Below, one piece after another: positions 25,251-32,904 of a stretch of DNA of 64,000 bases. The notes beneath the pieces are model-generated. The model worked only from the letters and a program-made list of their open reading frames with translations, was not told where the DNA came from and did no database searches. Each line of letters opens with the position of its first letter. Within the stretch, counting starts at the first letter, position 1. The position numbers were made by a program, and so were the translations under genes. This DNA comes from Faecalispora jeddahensis (lineage in GTDB: Bacteria > Bacillota > Clostridia > Oscillospirales > Acutalibacteraceae): assembly GCF_000577335.1 (NCBI RefSeq), contig NZ_CBYL010000001.1, forward strand, positions 1 through 64,000. The letters are read 5' to 3'.

Positions 25251-25955
25251 TCAGCCGCCCAGATACGCCTTGCGCACGGTGTCGCTGTGCAGCAGCTCGT
25301 CGCCGGTGCCGCTGATATTGATCATGCCGTTTTCCAGAACATACGCCTTGTCGCAGATGGAAAGCGCCTTGCGGGCGTTCTGCTCTACCAGCAGCACGGT
25401 AATTCCGGAATCGCGGATTTTTTTAATCAGATCATACACCTGATTGACGATCAGAGGAGCCAGACCAAGGCTGGGTTCATCCAGCAGGATGATCTTGGGC
25501 CGGGCCATCAGCCCGCGGCTGATCGCAAGCATCTGCTGCTCGCCGCCGGACAGGGTTCCGGCAAACTGATCCTGACGTTCTCTCAGGATGGGGAACTGGC
25601 AGTACTGCTCCTGCAGATCGTTCTCCAGATCCTTGCCTTTAAACAGGTACCCGCCAACCAGCAGGTTGTCGCGGATGGTAAGGCCGGAGAAGGTTTTGCG
25701 GCCTTCCGGCACATGCACGATCCCTCTGGCCACAATCTTGTGCGGCTGGCTCGGCAGGGCTTCTCCTAAAAAGCGAACCTTGCCGCCCTGCGGTTTTTTC
25801 AGGCCGGAGATCGTACGCAGCAGCGTTGTCTTTCCCGCGCCGTTCGAGCCGATGATGCTGACGATTTCGCCCTCGTTGGCCTCGACGCTGACATGCTTTA
25901 ATGCCTTTACGTGGCCGTAGTCCACGCTCAGATCCGTTACTTCCAGCATTGCCAT
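25251..25955 (-). CDS. livF: LIV-type ABC transporter ATP-binding protein (LivF)
   Basis: 234 residues. Walker A GSNGAGKTT (37-45), signature LSGGEQQ, Walker B IILLDEPSLGLAPL and the H-loop-equivalent VEQNARKAL identify the LivF subfamily. It powers import together with LivG. GGAGGAG precedes the ATG at 25955. LIV-type systems carry branched-chain amino acids but also urea, amides and aromatic or short-chain acids, so the cargo is open. The gene name denotes the family, not the substrate. Confidence 0.93.
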   Translation of the reverse strand: MAMLEVTDLSVDYGHVKALKHVSVEANEGEIVSIIGSNGAGKTTLLRTISGLKKPQGGKVRFLGEALPSQPHKIVARGIVHVPEGRKTFSGLTIRDNLLVGGYLFKGKDLENDLQEQYCQFPILRERQDQFAGTLSGGEQQMLAISRGLMARPKIILLDEPSLGLAPLIVNQVYDLIKKIRDSGITVLLVEQNARKALSICDKAYVLENGMINISGTGDELLHSDTVRKAYLGG

Positions 25956-25958
25956 TGC

Positions 25959-26723
25959 TTACTCCTCCTTTCCCAGATAGGCTTCGATTACTTCGGGGTT
26001 CTGGCGCACCTCATCCGGCGTGCCGACGGCAATGGTCTTGCCGAAATTCTGCACATGGATTTTGTGAGAGATGCTCATGACCAGCTCCAGACGATGCTCA
26101 ATCAGCAGAATCGCAAAGCCGATGTCTACCGACAGGCGCTGGATCAAATCGGTCAGCTCCGAAACCTCTGTGGGGTTCAGGCCCGCTGCGGGCTCGTCGA
26201 GCAGAAGCACCTTGGGGTGGCAGGTGAGTGCGCGTGCGATTTCCACACGGCGCTGCTTGCCGTAAGCCAGGTTTTCCGGACGTTCATTTTTATAATCGGC
26301 CATGCCGACCAGCTCGAGATACTGCTCGCAAATCTCGCGGCCGCGCTTTTCTTCTGAAAGGCGCTTCGGCGTAGGGAGCAGTCCTCCCACAATGCCGTAC
26401 TTCGACTGCGGGTCGAACGCGCACAATACGTTTTCGAGCACCGTCAGGCCCTTAAACAGGCGGATATTCTGGAACGTGCGCCCCATGCCCTCGCGGGTGA
26501 TGAGATACTGCTCCATTTTGGTGATGTCTTTGCCTTTGAGGGTAACTGAACCCTCGTCCGCCGTATACACACCGGAGATAACGTTGAAAATGGTGGTTTT
26601 ACCGGCTCCGTTCGGGCCGATGATTCCGTGAATCTCGCCCGCTTCCGCTTCCAGAGAAAAATCCTGAATCGCTTTGAGTCCGCCGAAGGACTTACTGATG
26701 TTTTTTACCTCAAGCAGCGCCAT
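25959..26723 (-). CDS. livG: LIV-type ABC transporter ATP-binding protein (LivG)
   Basis: 254 residues. Walker A GPNGAGKTT, the LivG-typical GMGRTFQNIRLFKGLTVLENV, a signature YGKQRRVEIARAL (degenerate, as is usual in LivG), and Walker B VLLLDEPAAGLNPTE are all visible. It overlaps the LivM gene end by 14 bases and ends three bases before livF, so the ATPases are translated together. Confidence 0.93.
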   Translation of the reverse strand: MALLEVKNISKSFGGLKAIQDFSLEAEAGEIHGIIGPNGAGKTTIFNVISGVYTADEGSVTLKGKDITKMEQYLITREGMGRTFQNIRLFKGLTVLENVLCAFDPQSKYGIVGGLLPTPKRLSEEKRGREICEQYLELVGMADYKNERPENLAYGKQRRVEIARALTCHPKVLLLDEPAAGLNPTEVSELTDLIQRLSVDIGFAILLIEHRLELVMSISHKIHVQNFGKTIAVGTPDEVRQNPEVIEAYLGKEE

Positions 26724-27600
26724 CCGTCTTTTCCTCCTTCCGGGATCTTTTTGCCAGCTTCTCTCCCAGCGCTTTCAGGTTGCGGGGCGAAAGCTCCCAC
26801 TCTCCAAAAATACCGGAGGGCTTAAAGTTGATGATGAGCAGAACCAAAATTGCGTAAATGATACTGCGGTACTGGTCGAGCGAACGAAGCACCTCGGGCA
26901 GACCGCTGAGGATGAACGCACCCACAACAGAACCCGTCAGGCTGTTGACGCCGCCGAAGAACACCATGATGACCCAGTCCGCGCTCTTTTTCCAGCCGAA
27001 AATGGTCGGGTCCACATAAGTAATGAAGAACGCATACAGACAGCCGCTGAATGCCGTAACCGCCACGCTGAGCAGGAACGCGTTCATCTTGATTTTCGGC
27101 ACATTGATGCCCATGGCCTTGGCGGCCAGCTCATCGCCGCGCACCGCAATACACTGGCGGCCGTATTTGCTGGTCTTGAACCAGCTGACAATCGCGATTG
27201 CCGCAATGGCCGAAACCAGAGCGAGCAGGAAGGTTGTTTTTCTGGGAATTCCGATAAAACCGGAGGCGCCGCCGGTCAGCTTAGTCGCTCTGTTGAGCAG
27301 GGCGGTGATCGCTTCACCGAAGCCGAGCGTAACGAGCGAAATATAGTCGCGGCGCAGACGAACCGTCGGAAAGCCTACCAGGTAGCCGATCACCACTGCG
27401 ATCAGCACCGCCAGAATACAGGCCAGCCAGAACGGAAAGCCGCATTTTACCACCAGAATACCCGAGGCATAGGAGCCAACCGCCATAAAGGCCGCCTGCC
27501 CCAGGCTGAACATACCGGTCAGGCCGGTGAGTACATAAACACCGCAGACCGCAACGACCGTAATCAAAATCTGAGTCAGAATCGAAAGATATAAAGTCAT
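26710..27600 (-). CDS. livM: LIV-type ABC transporter permease (LivM)
   Basis: 296 residues, about eight to nine membrane helices. The conserved stretch LTGMFSLGQAAFMAVGSYASGILV and the EAA-like cytoplasmic loop RGDELAAKAMGINVPKIKMNAFLLSV mark a LivM-type permease. The ATG at 27600 follows AAGGGGGGGG. The reading frame upstream of it, inside the livH end, is not family sequence. Confidence 0.92.
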   Translation of the reverse strand: MTLYLSILTQILITVVAVCGVYVLTGLTGMFSLGQAAFMAVGSYASGILVVKCGFPFWLACILAVLIAVVIGYLVGFPTVRLRRDYISLVTLGFGEAITALLNRATKLTGGASGFIGIPRKTTFLLALVSAIAAIAIVSWFKTSKYGRQCIAVRGDELAAKAMGINVPKIKMNAFLLSVAVTAFSGCLYAFFITYVDPTIFGWKKSADWVIMVFFGGVNSLTGSVVGAFILSGLPEVLRSLDQYRSIIYAILVLLIINFKPSGIFGEWELSPRNLKALGEKLAKRSRKEEKTDGAA

Positions 27601-27613
27601 GCCGGCCCCCCCC

Positions 27614-28486
27614 TTATGCCTTTTCCTGAATATTCGAGCCTGCAATGCCGCTGGGGCGTACCAGCAGGAATACCAGCATGAGCAGGAATGTAAATACCGG
27701 CGTATATCCGGAGCCCACAAGGCTGATGAGGATGGTTTCCATAAAGCCGAGCAGAACCGCGCCGATGATTGCGCCGGTCAAAGAGCCGAGGCCGCCGATG
27801 ACCGATGCGATAAAGCCTTTGACAACAAGGCTGCCGAGCGTGGGATACAGCGTGTAGTTGATGCCGAGGAACACGCCCGCCAGGCCGGCCAGCGCACCCG
27901 AAACGATGAAGGTGAACTGAATGGTGCGGGTCACGTTGATGCCCATCAGGCTTGCGGTATCCCGGTCAAAGCTGACGCTGCGAAGGCCGCGTCCCTGACG
28001 GGTCTTCTGTAGAATATAAGCAAGTATCAACAGCGTGATCACACTGCAAAAAAACATCAGCAGGTCCGATGTGGAGATGACCACGCCCCCGAACTTAATG
28101 GTCGAATTTTGAAAAAACTGCGGGTAGTTGTAAAAGTTTGCTCCAACCTTTACCGTTATGATCCCCTCAAACATGGTTCCCAGTGTAATAGAGGATACGA
28201 AAAAGTAAACGGGAGAAGAGTTGTTTAAGGTGATGCGCCGAAACGCAACGAATTCTCCCGCCAGCGCAACCAGGGCGCCGGTCACGACTGCCACCAATAT
28301 GGTGGGAACCAGCCCCAGCCCGCTTTGCGCTGCGACGAAATACCCGGAAAAAGCGCTCAGGGTCATTAATGCACCGTGCGAAAAGTTTGAAAACTTCAGC
28401 ACATTGAAAATCAAAGAAAATCCGGTGGCGATCAGGGCATAAACAGAGCCGGTCGCCAGTCCGTTGACAATGATCTGCAGTGACAC
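27614..28486 (-). CDS. livH: LIV-type ABC transporter permease (LivH)
   Basis: 290 residues with about eight membrane helices. Hallmarks are GLATGSVYALIATGFSLIFNVLKFSNFSHGALMTLSAF and the EAA loop FDRDTASLMGINVTRTIQFTFIVSGALAGLAGVFLG. The start is the GTG at 28486, with AGGAGG seven bases upstream; an ATG 18 bases earlier lies before that site. A strong hairpin precedes it, separating it from the binding-protein gene. Confidence 0.93.
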   Translation of the reverse strand: MSLQIIVNGLATGSVYALIATGFSLIFNVLKFSNFSHGALMTLSAFSGYFVAAQSGLGLVPTILVAVVTGALVALAGEFVAFRRITLNNSSPVYFFVSSITLGTMFEGIITVKVGANFYNYPQFFQNSTIKFGGVVISTSDLLMFFCSVITLLILAYILQKTRQGRGLRSVSFDRDTASLMGINVTRTIQFTFIVSGALAGLAGVFLGINYTLYPTLGSLVVKGFIASVIGGLGSLTGAIIGAVLLGFMETILISLVGSGYTPVFTFLLMLVFLLVRPSGIAGSNIQEKA

Positions 28487-28504
28487 GGGATGTCCTCCTT
28501 TCAT

Positions 28505-28537
28505 ATGGGGATTCCTTCAGAGCGAAGGAATCCCCAT
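28505..28537 (-). promoter_or_regulatory. Intercistronic hairpin after the LIV binding-protein gene
   Basis: A perfect 14-bp stem (ATGGGGATTCCTTC and complement) with a 5-base loop. There is no T-run on the minus strand. It is positioned to stabilise the binding-protein mRNA relative to the permease genes. Confidence 0.6.
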
Positions 28538-28561
28538 CCTAATGAATAGCCTATTCGGTAA

Positions 28562-29731
28562 TCAGGCAGCGAATTTCTGCAGGAATTTCGGAGTCGTTCC
28601 CTCATAGGTGAACATGAACATCTCCATGCTCTTTGTCATATGAGTCTTGGGATCGATCGAGATATTGCCGGTCATGCCAGCATAATCGGTGATGTTCTCC
28701 AAAGCAGTGCGGATCTTCGCAGGATCGCTGGTGCCGTTTTCTTTCAGAACCTTTGCAGCGATATTGACGATATCGTAGCCGAGGAAGAACTTGTTGGTTG
28801 CTTCAACGCCGGTCTTTTCCTTTACCGTCTTGATCATGTCCTGCAGAGCCTGAGTGGTGTCGTCGATGTTATTGATGTAGTACACACCGTCGCAGCTGGT
28901 GCCCATCATGGTGTTGAAGGGCGGGCAGGCGTCGAGGCCGCAGATCAAAGCGCCTTCATAGCCGAGCGCACGGGCCGCTGTGGTGATGTTAACCAGGTCT
29001 TTGGTGTAGTTGGGAACAAAGATCGCATCCACATTTGCTTTTACGATCGGGGAAAGCAGGGTTTTGAAGTCTGTGTCGTTCGCATTGTAGGCTACCTGCA
29101 GATTCTTCGGAATCGTGCCGCCGGCGCCTTCAACGGTCTGAACGAACGGAGCCAGAAGAGAGGTGGAGTAAGAGTTGCTCTCGTTGTAAATTGCGCCGAA
29201 GGACTTAAAGCCGTTTTCGATCGCATACTTTGCCATAATGGCGCCCTGCTGATCCGCATTGGGCTGGAAGGTAAACATGTTCTTATAGGGGGTGCCGTCC
29301 TGCTTGAGCTGGGCGTTCTTATCCATCGCCAAGCCCATCACCGGCACATCATACTGCTCACTGATCTCTTTGATCGCCAGCGCGATGTTCGCAACAGGCG
29401 GGCCAACAATAACGCTTACCTTGTCAACGGTAACAGCCTTGGTGAAGGCGTTTACAGCTTCGGTAACGTCACCCTTGGTGTCGTAGCTGTTCATTTTGAT
29501 CTTCTTGCCGTCAATGCCGCCATTTTCATTGATTTCGTCAACAGCCCATTGAGCGCCGGCCTGAACCATCTGGCCCAGAGAAGAAGTCGGCCCTGTGACG
29601 TCCTGGAGACAGCCAATCAAGATCTCTCCTCCCTGATTCGATGAGGACCCGGAAGAGGTAGACGGGCTGCTGCAAGCCGTCGCGCTCAGTCCCATAGCAA
29701 TTGCCATGAGAAATGCGAGTACTTTTTTCAT
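28562..29731 (-). CDS. livJ: LIV-type ABC transporter substrate-binding lipoprotein (LivJ)
   Basis: 389 residues. The lipoprotein signal is VLAFLMAIAMGLSATAC with a Ser-rich spacer after the Cys. The mature part has the type-I periplasmic binding fold: ILIGCLQDVTGPTSSLGQMVQAGAQWAVDEINENGGIDGKKI, YDTKGDVTEAVNAFTKAV, and ALICGLDACPPF. Ligand identity cannot be read from sequence. The ATG at 29731 has AAGGAGG upstream. It is the first gene of the leftward locus and has its own promoter and an operator-like site. Confidence 0.92.
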   Translation of the reverse strand: MKKVLAFLMAIAMGLSATACSSPSTSSGSSSNQGGEILIGCLQDVTGPTSSLGQMVQAGAQWAVDEINENGGIDGKKIKMNSYDTKGDVTEAVNAFTKAVTVDKVSVIVGPPVANIALAIKEISEQYDVPVMGLAMDKNAQLKQDGTPYKNMFTFQPNADQQGAIMAKYAIENGFKSFGAIYNESNSYSTSLLAPFVQTVEGAGGTIPKNLQVAYNANDTDFKTLLSPIVKANVDAIFVPNYTKDLVNITTAARALGYEGALICGLDACPPFNTMMGTSCDGVYYINNIDDTTQALQDMIKTVKEKTGVEATNKFFLGYDIVNIAAKVLKENGTSDPAKIRTALENITDYAGMTGNISIDPKTHMTKSMEMFMFTYEGTTPKFLQKFAA

Positions 29732-29787
29732 TTCGATTTCCTCCTTAAATTTATGTACTGTCCTGCGGGTGCAGGCAATAACCACTC

Positions 29788-29803
29788 TGAAAACGTTTTT
29801 ACA
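29788..29803. promoter_or_regulatory. LacI/CcpA-type operator-like site in the transporter leader
   Basis: TGAAAACGTTTTTACA contains the perfect 10-bp palindrome AAAACGTTTT. It lies between the promoter at 29873-29902 and livJ. It could serve the local LacI protein or CcpA catabolite control. Confidence 0.55.
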
Positions 29804-29872
29804 CTGGTGCCGCATCCATAAAAATAGAATAATTAGTGATAATCTTTAAATAAAACGATGAATTTTAAGTGT

Positions 29873-29902
29873 ATATTACCATTTGTGTTCACATCTTGTC
29901 AA
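29873..29902 (-). promoter_or_regulatory. Promoter of the LIV transporter / catabolic locus
   Basis: On the minus strand TTGACA, 18 bases, TAATAT. It leaves a leader of about 135 bases before livJ that includes the operator-like site. Confidence 0.7.
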
Positions 29903-29903
29903 T

Positions 29904-30230
29904 CTTGAAATCGTTTTTTCCCCGTTTTATATAAATATAGATATGAAAAGGTTTGCAGAATACCGATTGCTTTGAATAGTTCACTAATTTTATTTATGAT
30001 TTCTGTGCTTTCTGCTGTGTATTTCATATGAAAACCTTTGCAGAAAATCCCTTTTTCCGTTCGCTTACCGTCAAAACAGGCGTATTTTATCATAAGCCAC
30101 AGCCTTTCTCCCTCTTCCATTTTTTCCCGAGAAACAGAAATCATACGCTTTTTCATATGAGAAAGCTTTTTGAACATTACAGAAAGAAAACCGCCCGCCA
30201 TTTGCCGAGCCAGCCCGTGAAAGCAAAGCA
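29904..30230. other. Gene-free stretch
   Basis: AT-rich sequence between the livJ promoter and a bidirectional terminator. Short open frames exist on both strands but have no ribosome binding site and no recognisable protein character. Confidence 0.4.
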
Positions 30231-30276
30231 AAAAAAGAGAGTGTTCCGTGCAAAGCACAGAACACCCTCTTTTTTC
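30231..30276 (-). terminator. Terminator of the pentapeptide-repeat gene (symmetric, may act both ways)
   Basis: A long near-perfect stem (AAAAAAGAG..GTGC with GCAC..CTCTTTTTT), 3-base loop, with T-runs on both strands. Confidence 0.8.
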
Positions 30277-30296
30277 TATCGAAGGACAAATAAAAT

Positions 30297-30953
30297 TCAG
30301 CCCCGGTCCACCAGAATCCCCCAGAGGCCGATGAGATCCGCCGCCTGAAACGGGGTAATCACCACGCCCTTCAGCTCTTCCGCCGTGGATGAGACAATCG
30401 GCCCGGCCAGCTCATCCGTCGTCAAATTCACACCGGCCAAAAGCGTTCGGAAAAAATTATTTTTGATCAGCCTGGATTCCGTAACCGAAAAGTTTTTCAG
30501 CTTCGCTTCGGACAAAGAGCCCTCCGTAAAATCCACGCGGTGAAACCGCACGTCCGTGATCCTTGTCTGATCAAAGCTGGAATAAGAAAGCAGCGTCTGC
30601 TCAAAAACAGTTTGCCGCAGCACCGAATCGTTCCAATTCGCGCCGACGCATTTGCAGTCGCTCCATCGGCAGCGCTCAAAGAAAGCGCCGCTGAAATCGC
30701 TGTTTGAAAAATCGCAGGACTGAAAAACAACATCGGTAAACGAGGCGTTCTCAAAGCTGCAATTGCGAAACGCACTGTTTTCCATGATGCTGGCCCGCAG
30801 ATCCAAACCGGAAAAATCGCCGCCATCAGCCCGTACTCCACCGCACCGAACGGCGGTGAGCGGCGTTTCCTCCTCCAGATAGCGCAAAATGGCAGTGGCA
30901 AAATCCTCTATGTACAAAAGCTCCTTTGCCAGCTTTGGTTCCGCTATTTCCAT
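30297..30953 (-). CDS. Pentapeptide-repeat protein
   Basis: 218 residues. From about residue 45 to 155 the A(D/N)LXX-type pattern recurs (DFSGLDLRAS, SAFRNCSFENASFTDVVFQSCDFSNSDFSGAFFERCRW), predicting a right-handed quadrilateral beta-helix. No signal peptide or membrane segment is visible, so it is probably cytosolic. Family members range from gyrase-protecting proteins to scaffolds of unknown role, and nothing here fixes the function. GGAAGG precedes the ATG. It is downstream of the MreB-like gene but separated from it by a terminator. Confidence 0.88.
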   Translation of the reverse strand: MEIAEPKLAKELLYIEDFATAILRYLEEETPLTAVRCGGVRADGGDFSGLDLRASIMENSAFRNCSFENASFTDVVFQSCDFSNSDFSGAFFERCRWSDCKCVGANWNDSVLRQTVFEQTLLSYSSFDQTRITDVRFHRVDFTEGSLSEAKLKNFSVTESRLIKNNFFRTLLAGVNLTTDELAGPIVSSTAEELKGVVITPFQAADLIGLWGILVDRG

Positions 30954-31032
30954 ACGCCTTCCCTCTTCCTTTTGTTTTTAAAAAACTGATTGGCAATATA
31001 CAAGCCGCTGTATCTGACAAAATCACGGTACA

Positions 31033-31069
31033 GAAAAATACCGGCTCGTATCAAAACGACACCGGTATT
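31033..31069 (-). terminator. Terminator of the MreB-like gene
   Basis: On the minus strand AATACCGG pairs with CCGGTATT, then TTTC. Confidence 0.65.
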
Positions 31070-31087
31070 GCGCTTTCATTTCCTGTT

Positions 31088-32113
31088 TTAGTAGGCTGCG
31101 TTCAAAGGATTCAGCACACCGTAATTTTTGTTTTCCATATCATCAATAAACGAAATCGCTTTGCCGGCCCCCACTGCCACGCAGTTTTCGGGGGTTTCCG
31201 GCACAAAGACCTTCATCTTCGTTTTCTTGCTGATCAGCGTGTCAAAGCCGTAAAGCAGCGCGGAACCGCCGGTAAGGATGATACCGTCGGTATCGATGTC
31301 GCCCATCAGCTCGGGCGGCGTTTTCTCCAGAACCTCCTGCGCGGTGCGGATGATCTGCATCGCCGGCTCGAGGAGCGCTTCCAGTACTTCGTCGCAGCTG
31401 ATGTCTGCCCACTGGGGGAGCCCGGTGAGCATATTGCGTCCTTTTACGCGGTGCGTGACGATCTCTTTGCGCGGGTACACGCAGCCGATCGCCATTTTGG
31501 CTTCCTCTGCCATGCGGGTGCCAATCAGCAGATTGTACTTGCGGCGCACCATCTTGATGATCGCTTCATCAAAGGCGTCGCCCGCCATTTTAATGGACCG
31601 GGCAATCGCGACGCCGCTGAGCGAAATCACGCCCATGTCCGTGGTGCCGCCGCCGATGTCGATCACAAAGCAGCCGTGGGGAATGGAAATATCGACCCCG
31701 GCCCCCATCGCTGCCGCGACGGGCTCTTCGATCAGGCAGATCTTGCGCACGCCCGACGCGCTGATCGCGTCGACCACCGCACGCTTTTCCACCTCTGTAA
31801 TGCCGCAGGGGACGCTGACGACTACCCGGGGCATTACCACCTTGCTGCCGTTGATCTTCTTTAAATAATGCTGAATCACGTACTGAGCCAGCGCAAAATC
31901 AGAAATAACGCCGTTGCACAACGGATGCACCACCGCGATCTTCGAAGAGGTGCGCCCCACCATGGCGTAGGCCTCATGCCCGATTGCTACGATGTTATCT
32001 GTGTCCTGCTCATATGCCACAACGGATGGTTCATTCAGGATAATTCCCTTGCCATCCAAATATATTTTTACCGACGATGTTCCGAGATCAATTGCAATGT
32101 CTGTTCCAAGCAC
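31088..32113 (-). CDS. mreB: Rod shape-determining protein, MreB/Mbl family
   Basis: 341 residues. This bacterial actin guides cell-wall synthesis under the membrane. Phosphate-1 motif DIAIDLGTSSVKIYLDGKGIILNEPSVVAY, connect-1 GVISDF, phosphate-2 CFVIDIGGGTTDMGVISLSG and the adenosine motif DGIILTGGSALLYGFD are all intact. The start is GTG with AGGTGA upstream. No mreC/mreD follow, so this may be a stand-alone Mbl- or MreBH-like paralogue rather than the mreBCD copy. A strong promoter lies at 32187-32215. Confidence 0.92.
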   Translation of the reverse strand: MLGTDIAIDLGTSSVKIYLDGKGIILNEPSVVAYEQDTDNIVAIGHEAYAMVGRTSSKIAVVHPLCNGVISDFALAQYVIQHYLKKINGSKVVMPRVVVSVPCGITEVEKRAVVDAISASGVRKICLIEEPVAAAMGAGVDISIPHGCFVIDIGGGTTDMGVISLSGVAIARSIKMAGDAFDEAIIKMVRRKYNLLIGTRMAEEAKMAIGCVYPRKEIVTHRVKGRNMLTGLPQWADISCDEVLEALLEPAMQIIRTAQEVLEKTPPELMGDIDTDGIILTGGSALLYGFDTLISKKTKMKVFVPETPENCVAVGAGKAISFIDDMENKNYGVLNPLNAAY

Positions 32114-32186
32114 CGCTCAGGTCACCTGCCTTTATCGCATTTCTGCCGCGGGCTGATTTGCCCGCATACGGCAGATTTAATATATT

Positions 32187-32215
32187 ATTATAGAACATTT
32201 TGCCCCTTTTTTCAA
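32187..32215 (-). promoter_or_regulatory. Promoter of the MreB-like gene
   Basis: On the minus strand TTGAAA, 17 bases, TATAAT. The -35 overlaps the comF stop codon. Confidence 0.8.
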
Positions 32216-32904
32216 CAGGAAATGGATTCCGGTTGTGTGGGGACGCGGCACGCCGCAGCACAAAGCACCTCTTTTGCACCGGCGGCGTACAGCACCGCGG
32301 CACATTCGCCAAGCGTGGCGCCCGTTGTGAGAATGTCATCCACCAGCAGAATGCGTTGGTTTTCCACCTGATGAGCGCCCGGAAGAATCCGGTACACGCC
32401 GCGCACATTCTGACGGCGGTCTTTTTTGTGCAGCCGGTGCTGCTCCTGGTTTTCCACATGCTTTTCCAGCACGGTGAAATATGGAAGCCCGGCCAGTGCG
32501 GCCAGCTCCCGGGCAATCAGCTCCGACTGGTTATAGCCGCGCTGGTGCAGCCTTTCCCGCGACAGCGGCACACTGACGACGAAATCCGCACGGGTGAGAA
32601 ACGAGCTCTGCTGCAGCTGCGAAAAGATTCTTTGCGCGAAAAAATGTGCATGCTTTGGCATGTTGTGAAATTTAAAATCCAGCATCGCCTTTCGCAGCGG
32701 GCCGTCGTATTGATCGGGAGCAATGCAAACAAGAGTCTTCCCGGTTTGCGGCTCGATCATGCGCGCGCTCCAGTGCTCAGACAAAAGCGATTTCTCACAG
32801 GCCTCGCAGCATTCACGCCCGGGCGGCACGATTTTCCGGCAAAACAGACAGCGCGGCGGATAAAAAAATTCTAATATGCCATTCCACAGGCTTTTACATT
32901 TCAT
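32212..32904 (-). CDS. comF: ComF-family phosphoribosyltransferase-like protein
   Basis: 230 residues. An N-terminal zinc finger with two Cys pairs (CLFCRK and CCEAC) precedes a type-I phosphoribosyltransferase fold with the PRPP loop ILLVDDILTTGATLGECAAVL. LHQRGYNQSELIARELA is the ComF family block. In Bacillus ComF is needed for DNA uptake during competence and supports DNA processing after uptake. It overlaps the end of recD2 by 11 bases, coupling two DNA-metabolism genes. Confidence 0.92.
   Translation of the reverse strand: MKCKSLWNGILEFFYPPRCLFCRKIVPPGRECCEACEKSLLSEHWSARMIEPQTGKTLVCIAPDQYDGPLRKAMLDFKFHNMPKHAHFFAQRIFSQLQQSSFLTRADFVVSVPLSRERLHQRGYNQSELIARELAALAGLPYFTVLEKHVENQEQHRLHKKDRRQNVRGVYRILPGAHQVENQRILLVDDILTTGATLGECAAVLYAAGAKEVLCAAACRVPTQPESISC

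Noticed and set aside
29899-30258. Minus-strand 119-codon frame upstream of livJ
   Set aside because: It crosses a bidirectional terminator, lacks a ribosome binding site, and an equally good open frame exists on the other strand.
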